From contig NZ_UYYD01000001.1 in assembly GCF_900625105.1 (NCBI RefSeq), positions 434,001-498,000 on the forward strand: DNA of 64,000 nucleotides. The letters are read 5' to 3'. Position 1 is the first letter of the stretch. The number at the start of each line of letters is the position of its first letter. A program made the translations under genes and the position numbers. Shown piece after piece: positions 8,747 through 17,254 of this stretch. This stretch comes from Agathobaculum sp. Marseille-P7918 (GTDB lineage Bacteria > Bacillota > Clostridia > Oscillospirales > Butyricicoccaceae). The notes under the pieces are model-generated. The model was not told the origin of the DNA. It searched no databases and was given only the letters and a program-made list of their open reading frames with translations.

Positions 8747-10459
8747 TCAGCCGCGCCATGCAGCGAAAATCTGCTCCGCATCGGTTGCGCTCGGTGCCGC
8801 AACCAGCTTGTCTGCCAGTTCCTTGCACTCCGCGTACGAATGCGCTGCCAAGTCGGCCTTGGCCGCCAGCATGGCGGAAGCGGACATGGACAGGTTGGTT
8901 ACGCCCAAACCGCAGAGCACCGGCGCCATGCCCGGCGTACCGGCCATCTCACCGCAAACACCGACTTCGATGCCATTCTCGTTGGCTGCCTTAGCGGTCA
9001 TGCCGATCAGGCGCAGCACGCCCGGATGCAGGGGGCGATACAGATAAGAAATCTTTTCATTGATACGATCCACCGCGCAGGAATACTGAATCAGGTCGTT
9101 GGTGCCGATCGAGAAGAAATCGACTTCCTTGGCCAGCATGTCCGCACAAACCGCAGCGACCGGAATTTCCACCATGATGCCGACCTTGACGTCCGGATTA
9201 TGCTCCACGCCTTCGGCAGCCAGCAGATCCTTGGCCTGCTGCAGAATCTGCTTTGCGTTGCGGATTTCCTCAATGGAGGAGATCATCGGGAACATGATGC
9301 GCAGATCGCCGTACTTGGCCGCACGCAGCAGCGCGCGCAGCTGGGTCAGGAACAGGTCGGTCTTGTTCAGGCAGATGCGGATTGCACGGTAGCCGAGGAA
9401 CGGGTTCTGTTCCTTCTCCAGCTCCAGTGCGGGCACTTCCTTATCGCCGCCGATATCCAGCGTACGAATGATGACCGGCTTGCCCGCCATGGTCTCGCAC
9501 GCCTTCTTGTATGCTTCAAACTGCTCTTCCTCGCTCGGCAGATCGTCGCGGTCCATAAACAGGAACTCCGAGCGGAACAGGCCAACGCCTTCGCCGCCCA
9601 GCTCTGCCACGCGGACTGCGTCGTCCGGCGTGCCGATGTTGCCCTCGATCACGATGCGGCGGCCGTCGCTCGTCGCACCCTGACGATCCTTGAACTTGGC
9701 CAGCATCGCCTTGCGCTCGTCCTCCGCCTTTTTCTTTTCGGCAAACTGTGCCAGCGTCTCCGCATCCGGATCGACAACCACTTCACCTGCCACGCCGTCG
9801 AGCAACAGATCCGAACCGTCTTCGATGTCATCCACCTTGTCGCCTGCACCCGCGATGGCCGGAATGCCCATCGAGCGCGCCATAATCGCGGAATGGCTGG
9901 TACGGCCGCCAATGCGGGTGATAAAGCCGACCACGGGCTTGGAACCGATCTTCGCGGTATCCGACGGGGTCAGATCGTTGGCAATAATGATGCAGGGCTC
10001 GGTGATCGTGTCGATCGCGTTATCCGCAATGCCCTTGAGGTTCTTGAGAACGCGCTTGGAAATATCGCCGATATCGGCTGCGCGCGCCTGCATATATTCA
10101 TCATCCATCGCGCGGAACATCGCCTGGAAATTCTCGCAGTTGACGAAGCAGGCATACTCTGCGCAGACCTTTTCTTCCTCTACCAGATTGGTCATACCCT
10201 CGACAAAATCCGGATCGTCCAGCATGAGCAGGTGCGCATCGAAGATTTCCGCTTCGGCCGCACCGATATTTTTCTCCGCCTCATCCCGCAGCAATTCAAT
10301 CTGCTTTTTCGCATGCTCTACGGCGTCGGTCACACGCTTCTGCTCGGCCTCGACGTCCGTGATACTATCCTTGACGACCGTCAGATCCTCTTCCTTGATT
10401 ACCAAGGCTTTGGCGTGCGCAAGGCCCTCCGACACGCCAATCGCTTTAAACTTGAACAT
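8747..10459 (-). CDS. ptsI: phosphoenolpyruvate-protein phosphotransferase, Enzyme I of the PTS
   Basis: A 570-residue cytoplasmic enzyme that moves phosphate from phosphoenolpyruvate to HPr, energising PTS sugar uptake. The phosphorylated His lies in GGRTSHSAIMAR (His 189 from the chosen start, the same number as in E. coli). The PEP-binding barrel shows GVGLFRSEFLF, FFSIGTNDLIQY and the catalytic Cys in GVCGEMAG. AGGAGG stands eight bases before the ATG at 10459, which favours it over the ATG two codons earlier (10465). The gene stands alone; no ptsH is adjacent. It has its own good promoter. Confidence 0.96.
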   Translation of the reverse strand: MFKFKAIGVSEGLAHAKALVIKEEDLTVVKDSITDVEAEQKRVTDAVEHAKKQIELLRDEAEKNIGAAEAEIFDAHLLMLDDPDFVEGMTNLVEEEKVCAEYACFVNCENFQAMFRAMDDEYMQARAADIGDISKRVLKNLKGIADNAIDTITEPCIIIANDLTPSDTAKIGSKPVVGFITRIGGRTSHSAIMARSMGIPAIAGAGDKVDDIEDGSDLLLDGVAGEVVVDPDAETLAQFAEKKKAEDERKAMLAKFKDRQGATSDGRRIVIEGNIGTPDDAVRVAELGGEGVGLFRSEFLFMDRDDLPSEEEQFEAYKKACETMAGKPVIIRTLDIGGDKEVPALELEKEQNPFLGYRAIRICLNKTDLFLTQLRALLRAAKYGDLRIMFPMISSIEEIRNAKQILQQAKDLLAAEGVEHNPDVKVGIMVEIPVAAVCADMLAKEVDFFSIGTNDLIQYSCAVDRINEKISYLYRPLHPGVLRLIGMTAKAANENGIEVGVCGEMAGTPGMAPVLCGLGVTNLSMSASAMLAAKADLAAHSYAECKELADKLVAAPSATDAEQIFAAWRG

Positions 10460-10479
10460 AGCCATATCCTCCTACTTTC

Positions 10480-10496
10480 TTGTATTTCTTATACAA
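10480..10496. repeat. inverted repeat in the ptsI leader
   Basis: TTGTAT-TTCTT-ATACAA, six-base arms in the untranslated leader between the ptsI promoter and its ribosome binding site. It could be an operator or a small hairpin; the regulator is unknown. Confidence 0.4.
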
Positions 10497-10521
10497 AAAC
10501 CATATGCATTTCTTAAAATAC

Positions 10522-10550
10522 ATTGTATAATATTTACGCTCCCCCGTCAA
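10522..10550 (-). promoter_or_regulatory. sigma-A promoter of ptsI
   Basis: Minus strand TTGACG (10545-10550), exactly 17 bases, TACAAT (10522-10527). Predicted leader of roughly 55 bases. Confidence 0.8.
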
Positions 10551-10670
10551 GGGCACAGAACCTTTTTCAGAAAACTTATAAGAATTGAAAATTTTCCGTG
10601 CCGAAACAGCGGTTTTCTGCTATACTTATACCATTCCAAACATGATCATCATACAGGAGGAATGACAACC

Positions 10671-11981
10671 ATGGCAAATCGCTGCACCCATATTCCCGAA
10701 ATCATGCTGCCTCGTGAGGGCACGGATCTTTCCAAATGGGCAGTTATCGCCTGCGACCAATATACGTCCCAGCCTGAATACTGGGCCGAGACCGACCGCA
10801 CGGTCGGCGACGCTCCCTCGACGCTGCGTCTGACGCTGCCCGAGGTCTATCTGGAACAGGACGACGTTGCCGAGCGCACCGAAAAGATCCACCGCACCAT
10901 GCAGGCGTACGTCGCAGACGGCACGCTGCGCACCCTGCCCGCCGGCGTTATTCTGACCGAGCGCTGGTCTGGCGGCTCTTGCCCGCGCCGCGGCATTGTG
11001 CTCGCGGTCGATCTGGAAGCTTATGAATACACCCCGGGTTCGGCTTCGCTCATCCGCCCGACCGAAAAGACCGTGGTCGAGCGCATCCCGCCGCGTCTGA
11101 AAGTCCGTCAGGGCGCATGCATGGAGCTGCCGCACATCATGATCCTGATCGACGACCCCGACCGCAAGATCATCGAGCCGCTGTTTGACAAAACCGCGTC
11201 GTTTGAAAAGGTTTATGACACCGACCTGATGCAGAACGGCGGCCATATCACCGGCTGGTTCATCCCGAAGGGCGCCCAGACCGATGAAATCGAAGCCGGG
11301 CTGGAATCCCTGTGCGACCGCGAGACCTTCAACCGCAAGTACGGCTGCACGGATGCACAGGCGCTGCTGCCCTACGCGGTCGGCGACGGCAACCACTCGA
11401 TGGCGACCGCCAAGGCCTACTGGGAGCAGGTCAAGGCCGGTCTCTCTCCCGAGGAACAGGAAAACCACCCCGCGCGCTATGCGCTGGTCGAGGTGGTCAA
11501 CATCCACGACGAAAGCCTGATTATCGAGCCGATTCACCGTATCCTGTTCGGCGCGGACGCCGACGAACTGCTCAGCGGCCTGACCGCGTTCTATGCCGCG
11601 CAGGGCTGCAAGGCCTATGTTGCGGACGAAGCACCTGCGGACGCCGCCGCGCACATCTTCCCGTTCTGCGCCGCGGACAAGGCCGGCGTGCTCGTGGTGG
11701 AGAACCCCAAGTGGTCCATTCCGGTCGCGACCATGCAGACCGCGCTCGACGCCTATCTGGAAGCGCATCCGTCTACGCGCATCGACTATATCCACGGCGC
11801 GGATGTGGTGTGCAATCTGGCCGAAAAGCCTGGCAATCTGGGCTTTATCCTGCCGGACATCGCCAAAAACGATCTGTTCCGCGGCGTTGTCTTTGACGGC
11901 GTGCTGCCGCGCAAGACCTTCTCCATGGGCGAAGCGCACGAAAAGCGCTACTACATGGAAGCCAAGACGATCGTCAAGTAA
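10671..11981 (+). CDS. DUF1015 family protein
   Basis: A 436-residue cytoplasmic protein of the DUF1015 family, found widely in bacteria and without an established biochemical role known to me. Recognisable features are the N-terminal RCTHIPEIMLP, the VIACDQYTSQPEYW region and a conserved central GDGNHSMATAKAYWE that looks like an active-site or ligand-binding segment. The ATG at 10671 lies ten bases after AGGAGG; an ATG one base after that sequence is too close. A weak extended -10 promoter (TGCTATACT near 10617-10626) precedes it. It is monocistronic, ending in a strong terminator, and its last eight bases overlap the convergent gene. Confidence 0.85.
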   Translation: MANRCTHIPEIMLPREGTDLSKWAVIACDQYTSQPEYWAETDRTVGDAPSTLRLTLPEVYLEQDDVAERTEKIHRTMQAYVADGTLRTLPAGVILTERWSGGSCPRRGIVLAVDLEAYEYTPGSASLIRPTEKTVVERIPPRLKVRQGACMELPHIMILIDDPDRKIIEPLFDKTASFEKVYDTDLMQNGGHITGWFIPKGAQTDEIEAGLESLCDRETFNRKYGCTDAQALLPYAVGDGNHSMATAKAYWEQVKAGLSPEEQENHPARYALVEVVNIHDESLIIEPIHRILFGADADELLSGLTAFYAAQGCKAYVADEAPADAAAHIFPFCAADKAGVLVVENPKWSIPVATMQTALDAYLEAHPSTRIDYIHGADVVCNLAEKPGNLGFILPDIAKNDLFRGVVFDGVLPRKTFSMGEAHEKRYYMEAKTIVK

Positions 11982-12588
11982 TTTCCCCGGACTCTGCGGA
12001 CGCAGCCTCATCGGCTGCGTCCTTTTTTGTCCAGTCGAGCACCGCCTCGTCCGCTTCCACGCGGCACAGCACGAACGCAGGCGCAAGGGCGAACGGCCGG
12101 TCGGGCGCAAACGCACAGTGCAGGCGGATGCCTTGCTTCATGCGCTCCGCGCACACTTCCCCACTGTCCAGCAGCGCGTCCAGCACGCTGTCCCCTGTCC
12201 GCAGGGACGGCTCCGGCGCGGGCGGCGCATCCGACATCGGTTGTTCACGCTGCGGCGCCGGGTCGGCCGCCTTCTTCGGTCCGTCCATCTGCTCCGGTGC
12301 GTCCGGCGGGCGCGGACGTTCGGCCAGATAGAACGCCATGGGCGGCCCGTCCGCACAGCCCGCAGCCTTGAGCGTCTCACGCGACAGATGCCGCCGCAGC
12401 TGCAAACGGCCGTTTTCCGGCGCGGGCAGACCGACCAGCAGCGGCGCTCCGCCTGTTTCCCCATAGCAGCGCAGCAGCGGCGCATCCGGCGGCAGAACGC
12501 AGTCCACTTCAACCTGTACGCCGTACGCATCCGGCTCCCACAGCAGCCAACCCGCCCGCTCTCCCGCATATGTGACTTCAGCCCGCAT
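11974..12588 (-). CDS. hypothetical protein with a Pro/Ala/Asp-rich linker
   Basis: A 204-residue protein I do not recognise. The first 85 residues look like a compact beta-rich domain (RAEVTYAGERAGWLLWEPDAYG, then LLVGLPAPENGRLQLRRHLS). A low-complexity Pro/Asp/Ala stretch follows (about 95-130), then a second region (LRTGDSVLDALLDSG ... IRLHCAFAPDRPFALAPAFVLCR) and an acidic tail. There is no signal peptide or membrane segment. The ATG at 12588 is chosen because GGGAGG stands nine bases upstream. It lies just downstream of the mazF terminator, so it should have its own promoter. Its 3' end coincides with the terminator of the convergent DUF1015 gene. Confidence 0.6.
   Translation of the reverse strand: MRAEVTYAGERAGWLLWEPDAYGVQVEVDCVLPPDAPLLRCYGETGGAPLLVGLPAPENGRLQLRRHLSRETLKAAGCADGPPMAFYLAERPRPPDAPEQMDGPKKAADPAPQREQPMSDAPPAPEPSLRTGDSVLDALLDSGEVCAERMKQGIRLHCAFAPDRPFALAPAFVLCRVEADEAVLDWTKKDAADEAASAESGEIT
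11998..12028 (+). terminator. intrinsic terminator of the DUF1015 gene
   Basis: Perfect 10-base stem GGACGCAGCC / GGCTGCGTCC with a five-base loop and six T, lying inside the 3' coding end of the convergent hypothetical gene. Confidence 0.9.
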
Positions 12589-12605
12589 CGGCCCGCACCT
12601 CCCAA

Positions 12606-12643
12606 ACAAAAAAACGCGTATCCTAAATCAGGATACGCGTTTT
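12606..12643 (-). terminator. intrinsic terminator after mazF
   Basis: Stem ACGCGTATCC / GGATACGCGT (12614-12623, 12631-12640) extended by A/T pairs, followed on the minus strand by a run of T (12606-12613). Confidence 0.9.
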
Positions 12644-12659
12644 GCATTGCCGATATGCC

Positions 12660-13022
12660 TCAGCCCTGCACCGAGCCGAGACCGAAACTGACCGCCAACG
12701 CTTCATCCACATGACGCATCGCTTTCTCGTCCAGCGACCCCATTTTCTCGCGCAGCCGCCGCTTATCCAGCGTACGGATCTGCTCGGTCAGGATGATGGA
12801 ATCCTTGGTCAGGCCGTAATTGGGGGCGCCGAGCGTGATATGCGTCGGCATTTTGGCCTTGTTGATCTGCGATGTAATGGCGGCGGCGATCACGGTCGGG
12901 CTGTACCGGTTGCCTACATTGTTCTGTACGATCAGCACCGGGCGGATACCGCCCTGCTCACTGCCGACCACCGGACTGAGATCGGCATAGTAAATATCTC
13001 CCCGTTTGATGCTGGTATCCAC
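12660..13022 (-). CDS. MazF/PemK (EndoA-type) endoribonuclease toxin
   Basis: A 120-residue protein of the MazF family, sequence-specific mRNA interferases. Family features: N-terminal [31 protein letters not shown] with the conserved Arg and Gly, then THITL and [16 protein letters not shown] with the conserved Glu-Gln-x-Arg. The start is GTG at 13022 with GGAG upstream. In B. subtilis ndoA follows alr with the antitoxin gene ndoAI between them; here alr precedes mazF by 152 bases but no antitoxin frame is visible in the gap or after the gene. A terminator closes the unit. Confidence 0.92.
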   Translation of the reverse strand: MDTSIKRGDIYYADLSPVVGSEQGGIRPVLIVQNNVGNRYSPTVIAAAITSQINKAKMPTHITLGAPNYGLTKDSIILTEQIRTLDKRRLREKMGSLDEKAMRHVDEALAVSFGLGSVQG

Positions 13023-13042
13023 GTTGGTTCACACTCCGATGA

Positions 13043-13073
13043 AATAGATTTGCGGTTTGTCCGCAAACCTATT
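13043..13073. repeat. long inverted repeat immediately upstream of mazF
   Basis: AATAGATTTGCGG and CCGCAAACCTATT (13-base arms, one mismatch that can form a G-U pair in the minus-strand RNA) around a five-base loop, about 20 bases before the mazF start. It has no T run, so it is more likely an operator or a leader hairpin than a terminator. A TATAAT box lies just upstream on the minus strand (13092-13097). Confidence 0.65.
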
Positions 13074-13174
13074 TTCCCCGCGCAGAGAAAAATTATAACA
13101 GCCGTCTGTCAATTCGCACCTGTGCGGGCGGGAAATTCTTCCCGTTTCATCTTATGCAGCGCACCGCCCGGTGG

Positions 13175-14296
13175 TCAGCCCAAATAAAACCGGGGCACGC
13201 GGCTGCTCGCCGCGCAGATAACTTCGTACGAAATCGTGCCCGCAGCTTCGGCGACATCCTCCGCCGTCCAGACCCCCGGCCCGAACACGGTTACCTCGTC
13301 GCCGCGGTGCACATCCACGCCGTCCGGCACGCGCACCATGCACATATCCATGCAGATGCGGCCGAGCACGGGCGCCTTGCGCCCGCCGAGCACCACATGC
13401 GCCTTGCCCGAACCCGTGCGCAGGAAACCGTCCGCATAACCGATCGAAACCACCGCCACGCGGGTCGGCTCGTCCGTTTCATAGGTGCGGCCATAGCTGA
13501 TTGTGGTGTGCGCCGGGATATCGCGCACTTGCACCACGCGCGCCTTGACCGTCATGGCGGGCCGCAGATCCAGCATGGGCGGCACGGACGTGTCCGGGCG
13601 ATACCCATACAGGATGATGCCCGCGCGCGTCATCGTGCAGTGCATGCTCTCATAGCTCTGGATGGCGCCGCTGTTGGCACAGTGCCGCAGCGGCAGTTCC
13701 AGACCGTGGGAAGCCAAATCATTGCACACATCCGCAAACCGCTGATACTGCAATGCGGTATATGCCTCGCCTTCCGGCACATCGGCAACCGCAAAATGGG
13801 TAAAAATCCCCTCGGAAACCAGCCCCGGCAGCGCGGCGCAAGCCTCAATGCGCTGCACGGTCCGCTCGCGCTCCCACCCCGGGAAGCCAAGGCGGGTCAT
13901 GCCGGTATCCAGTTTATAGTGCACGGTCAGCTTTTCGCCCGTGCGCACCGCCGCATCGCTGAGCAGCTGCGCGGTCTCCTCGTCATACACGGGCGCGGTG
14001 ATATGCTCGCGCGCAATGGTGTCCATATCGGCTTCGTCCACATAACCCAGAATCAGAATGGGCTTTGTGATGCCGTTTTCACGCAGTTCCACCGCTTCCG
14101 GCACGGTTGCCGCCGCGAAATACGGCGCGCCCATCGCTTGCAGACGCTGCGCGACCGGCACGGCGCCGTGTCCGTATGCGTCCGCCTTGACCACGCACAG
14201 CACAGGCGATTTCGCCTGCTGGCAGATCACACGGTAATTGTGTTCGATCGCGCCCAGATCCACTTCGGCCCAGGTGCGGTGTTTGCTCGGTTCCAT
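13175..14296 (-). CDS. alr: alanine racemase
   Basis: A 373-residue PLP enzyme interconverting L- and D-alanine for peptidoglycan and, in spore formers, for control of germination. The PLP-binding lysine is in VVKADAYGHG (Lys 37) and the catalytic tyrosine region reads ISYGRTYETDEP followed by SIGYADGF. Length is normal. It lies 19 bases after a GerS-like lipoprotein gene and upstream of mazF. In C. difficile gerS and alr2 share an operon, so this alr may be a sporulation-linked copy. Confidence 0.96.
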   Translation of the reverse strand: MEPSKHRTWAEVDLGAIEHNYRVICQQAKSPVLCVVKADAYGHGAVPVAQRLQAMGAPYFAAATVPEAVELRENGITKPILILGYVDEADMDTIAREHITAPVYDEETAQLLSDAAVRTGEKLTVHYKLDTGMTRLGFPGWERERTVQRIEACAALPGLVSEGIFTHFAVADVPEGEAYTALQYQRFADVCNDLASHGLELPLRHCANSGAIQSYESMHCTMTRAGIILYGYRPDTSVPPMLDLRPAMTVKARVVQVRDIPAHTTISYGRTYETDEPTRVAVVSIGYADGFLRTGSGKAHVVLGGRKAPVLGRICMDMCMVRVPDGVDVHRGDEVTVFGPGVWTAEDVAEAAGTISYEVICAASSRVPRFYLG

Positions 14297-14315
14297 AGTT
14301 TGTTCATCCCCAGAT

Positions 14316-14891
14316 TTATGTTTCCCGGTACTCTGTCACCTGAATTTGCAGCACCCGCTCGCCGTCCGCGTACAGTTCGGCGCAGACCGGCTGATAGTCC
14401 TGCTCGGTGAGCCATACCTGTTTTTCCACCTTCCCATCCTCGCCGTTCTGCTCATACCGCAGCACCAGCAGTTTGACGCCGTCCGCGCTTTCCGTCCAGA
14501 TCTGAGTCGGCTCCGCGCGGCGCAGATCGTCCAGCAGGCAGAACCACGCGTCGGCAGGGGTCAACCCCTTGCGCTGCGGCATCGCGTCATCGAGCGCAAG
14601 GCCGTCGTATTGCAGCGTGAAGGAGGCACTGTCCGTGCCCGCGATCGTGCCGCCGATCCCGGCAAGGCTTTCGGGCGCGGTGATGATGAAGGTGTCGTTA
14701 TCCTCCTTATTATAAACGTAATCCTCCTCATATTCCAGTACGGATTGCTCCAGATCGGATAAAATTTTCAGATGCACTTCCATTCCGGCGAGTTCCTCAA
14801 AATGCGTGCGCACGGAAGTCCCGTCCGCCGCCGCACCGCCGCAGCCGGTCAAAACCGCCAGCAGCAGCCCCATGCAAAGCACCCGTTTCAG
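14316..14891 (-). CDS. GerS-like lipoprotein, probable germination factor
   Basis: About 191 residues. A lipoprotein signal (LLLAVLTGCGG) is followed by a soluble domain with a LolA-like look. Placement directly upstream of alr matches the gerS-alr2 order of C. difficile, where GerS is needed for cortex hydrolysis during germination; this and the lipobox are the basis of the call. The start is unusual: the good site GGGAG stands seven bases before CTG (14891), giving M-K-R-V-L-C with the basic residues a signal peptide needs. The first standard codon, GTG at 14882, is too far from that site and gives no positive charge. Confidence 0.65.
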   Translation of the reverse strand: MKRVLCMGLLLAVLTGCGGAAADGTSVRTHFEELAGMEVHLKILSDLEQSVLEYEEDYVYNKEDNDTFIITAPESLAGIGGTIAGTDSASFTLQYDGLALDDAMPQRKGLTPADAWFCLLDDLRRAEPTQIWTESADGVKLLVLRYEQNGEDGKVEKQVWLTEQDYQPVCAELYADGERVLQIQVTEYRET

Positions 14892-14892
14892 G

Positions 14893-15771
14893 TCACCACT
14901 CCCTTGTATTATACCGTTTGAGCAGGCCGGGCAGCTCCTGCAGCATGTCGCCCGGCGTCATGCCGTATTCGCTCAGCCGGTTTGCCGCCGCGTCTCCCGC
15001 GCGGCCATGCAGCCACGCGGCCGCACAGGCCGCCTGCACCGGTGCGATCCCCTGTCCGCACAGCGACACCAGCATGCCCGCCAGCACGTCCCCGCTGCCG
15101 CCCTTGGCCATACCGGGATTGCCCGAATGGTTGCGGTATATGGCGCCGTCCGGCGCAAAAATACGCGTGCGATGGCCTTTATAAAGCAAAATGCAGCGGT
15201 TTTCCTGTGCAAAAGCGGACAGTTCCCCGGTTTCCGGCTGTTTCAGGCCGCTCAGGCGTGCAAACTCCGCCGCATGCGGGGTCAGCACGACCGGCTGCGC
15301 CGTCTGCCGTAATACATCTTTATGCGCGGAAATTGCGTTTATGCCGTCCGCATCCAAAACCACCGGACAGACTGCGCTTTGCAGCAGGCTGCATACGATC
15401 TCCGTGACCGCTTCCGACCGCCCGAGTCCGCAGCCCACGAGCACCGCGTCCGCCCGCGCAGCCAGTGCGGTCAGTAGTGGCAGCGCTTCGCGCGACAGCA
15501 TTCCGTCCGCGCCGCACGGCATCGGCCGCACGACCGGCTCGTTCAGCTTGACCGCCAGCACCGGCCACGCCTTCTCGGGCGTCGCCAGCGTCACCACGCC
15601 GCTGCCCATGCGCACCGCACCCTGCGCGGCAAAATAGGCCGCGCCCGTATAGCCCGCCGAACCGCACACGCACAACACCCGTCCGAACGCGTTTTTATCC
15701 GCGTCCGGCTGCCTGCGCGGCAAAATCCCATCCACATACGCCTGATCGATCTCAATAAACTGCTCTTGCAT
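14893..15771 (-). CDS. nnrD: ADP-dependent NAD(P)H-hydrate dehydratase, dehydratase domain only
   Basis: A 292-residue metabolite-repair enzyme that restores NADH/NADPH from their hydrates. Ribokinase-fold features: GRVLCVCGSAGYTGAAYFAAQGAVRMGSG near the N-terminus, VLDADGINAIS, VLTPHAAEFARL and the catalytic GMAKGGSGDVLAGM. The N-terminal epimerase domain (NnrE) found fused in many bacteria is absent, so epimerisation must be done elsewhere or spontaneously. It heads a probable nnrD-gerS-alr unit; its stop lies one base before the next candidate start. Confidence 0.92.
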   Translation of the reverse strand: MQEQFIEIDQAYVDGILPRRQPDADKNAFGRVLCVCGSAGYTGAAYFAAQGAVRMGSGVVTLATPEKAWPVLAVKLNEPVVRPMPCGADGMLSREALPLLTALAARADAVLVGCGLGRSEAVTEIVCSLLQSAVCPVVLDADGINAISAHKDVLRQTAQPVVLTPHAAEFARLSGLKQPETGELSAFAQENRCILLYKGHRTRIFAPDGAIYRNHSGNPGMAKGGSGDVLAGMLVSLCGQGIAPVQAACAAAWLHGRAGDAAANRLSEYGMTPGDMLQELPGLLKRYNTREW

Positions 15772-15811
15772 GCCGCATCCGCTCCTGTTCCTGCCGACTC
15801 TGTCTGCCTCC

Positions 15812-15841
15812 AGCATAGCACCGCGCCGCGCCCGGCGTCAA
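15812..15841 (-). promoter_or_regulatory. promoter of the nnrD-gerS-alr unit
   Basis: Minus strand TTGACG (15836-15841), 18 bases, TATGCT (15812-15817) preceded by TG (extended -10). Confidence 0.65.
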
Positions 15842-15918
15842 GTTTGACGCGGGATTTTGACCGCTCTCCGGTCCCGTTTGCCGCGCGCCGGAATACAATG
15901 AACCGAGGAGGTGATTTT

Positions 15919-16491
15919 TTGCCCATCCGTATTTTCATCGATCCGGGACACAACCCGACCGGCCCGAACACCGGCGCGGAGGGAAACGGCCTGCGCGAGC
16001 AGGACGTCAACTATGAGGTCAGCATGTATCTTGCCGACCTGCTGCGCGCCGACCCACGCTTTTCCGTGCGGCTGAGCCGCAACAGCCCGACCGAGATCCT
16101 CGGCACGAGCAACGCGACCAGCCTTGCCACGCGCGTGAACATGGCCAACAGCTGGCCGGCGGATTACTTTATCAGCATCCACTGCAATTCCAACGTCAAC
16201 CCCGCCATCAACGGCACCGAGGTCTACGTTTATCAGCAGAACACGCAGCCCTACTGGCTGGCGCAGCATGTGCTGCAAGGAATCGTCAACCGCGTCGGCA
16301 CCAAGGACAACGGCGTGCGGCTTAATCCCAGCCTATATGTGCTGCGCCGCACCCGCATGCCCGCCATTCTGGTCGAACTGGCTTATCTGAGCAACGAAGC
16401 AGACGCCCAAAAGCTCCAAAACGACCCCTATGGCTTCGCGCAGGGGATCTATAACGGTATGCTCAGTTACTTCGGGCTCAGTCCCTTATAA
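15919..16491 (+). CDS. N-acetylmuramoyl-L-alanine amidase (Amidase_3)
   Basis: A 190-residue single-domain zinc amidase that cuts the bond between MurNAc and L-Ala in peptidoglycan. Zinc ligands and catalytic Glu are visible: IFIDPGHNPTGPNTG (His), a Glu in the LREQDVNYEV region, YFISIHCNSN (His) and ILVELAYLSN (Glu). No signal peptide or wall-binding domain is present, as in mother-cell lytic enzymes such as CwlC. The TTG at 15919 is chosen because AGGAGG lies seven bases upstream. The gene is divergent from nnrD. Confidence 0.92.
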   Translation: MPIRIFIDPGHNPTGPNTGAEGNGLREQDVNYEVSMYLADLLRADPRFSVRLSRNSPTEILGTSNATSLATRVNMANSWPADYFISIHCNSNVNPAINGTEVYVYQQNTQPYWLAQHVLQGIVNRVGTKDNGVRLNPSLYVLRRTRMPAILVELAYLSNEADAQKLQNDPYGFAQGIYNGMLSYFGLSPL

Positions 16492-16496
16492 ACGCA

Positions 16497-16526
16497 AAAA
16501 GGTCTTGCCGCAAAGGCAAGACCTTT
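16497..16526. terminator. bidirectional intrinsic terminator
   Basis: Stem AAAAGGTCTTGCC / GGCAAGACCTTTT with a short GCAAA loop between the convergent amidase and SDR genes. Confidence 0.88.
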
Positions 16527-16540
16527 TCCTTATTCCGTTT

Positions 16541-17254
16541 TCAGAATCCGCCCGTCACGCCGAGCACCTCGCCGGTAATGAACGAAGCGCGCTCCGAACA
16601 GAGGTACAACACGCTCTGCGCCACCTCGTCCGCGGTGCCGATCCGGCAGAGCGGCGTTTGCGATGCCAGCTCGCGCATGGTTTCCCGGCTGTGCATGGCG
16701 TTCATGTCCGTATCGATCACGCCGGGCGCCACACAGTTGACCCGGATCCCGCTCGGCCCGAGCTCCTGCGCCAGCGATTTTGTCAGCCCGATCAGCGCCG
16801 CCTTGCTTGCCGCATAATGGCTCTCGCAAGAGGCGCCCATCTGGCCCCAGATAGACGAGATCGTCACGATGCTGCCACGCTTGTGGTGCAGCAGGTCAGG
16901 CAGCGCGGCACGGATGGTGCGCACCGCGCCCATCAGATTGACGTCCAGCATGCGCTGCCAATCCTCGTCCGTGATGTCCTGAAACAGCTTCTGCTCCGCA
17001 ATGCCCGCGTTGCATACCACGGCATCCGGCGCACCGAAATGCCCGCGCACCTCGCTGTACGCGCGGCTGACCGCCTTATCGTCATGCAGGTCGGCGCACA
17101 GCGCCAATGCACCGGTCTGATCCGCCAGCGCACCGGCCAGTTCGCGGCTCACCTGATAGGTAAACGCGACCTGCCAGCCCGCCGCGGCAAACGCATGCAC
17201 GCATGCGGCACCGATGCCGCGCGAACCGCCGGTGATAAAAACCGTCTGTGCCAT
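16541..17254 (-). CDS. short-chain dehydrogenase/reductase, FabG-like
   Basis: A 237-residue SDR enzyme: cofactor motif TGGSRGIG at the N-terminus, NAG in VVCNAGIAEQ, catalytic Ser in ISSIWG, and YAASK (Tyr and Lys). The C-terminal ASFITGEVLGVTGGF is typical of 3-oxoacyl-ACP reductases. No other fatty-acid genes are adjacent, so the substrate is uncertain. Its start overlaps the pfkA stop by one base, making it the last gene of the murB-rapZ-whiA-dnaE-pfkA unit. Confidence 0.9.
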   Translation of the reverse strand: MAQTVFITGGSRGIGAACVHAFAAAGWQVAFTYQVSRELAGALADQTGALALCADLHDDKAVSRAYSEVRGHFGAPDAVVCNAGIAEQKLFQDITDEDWQRMLDVNLMGAVRTIRAALPDLLHHKRGSIVTISSIWGQMGASCESHYAASKAALIGLTKSLAQELGPSGIRVNCVAPGVIDTDMNAMHSRETMRELASQTPLCRIGTADEVAQSVLYLCSERASFITGEVLGVTGGF

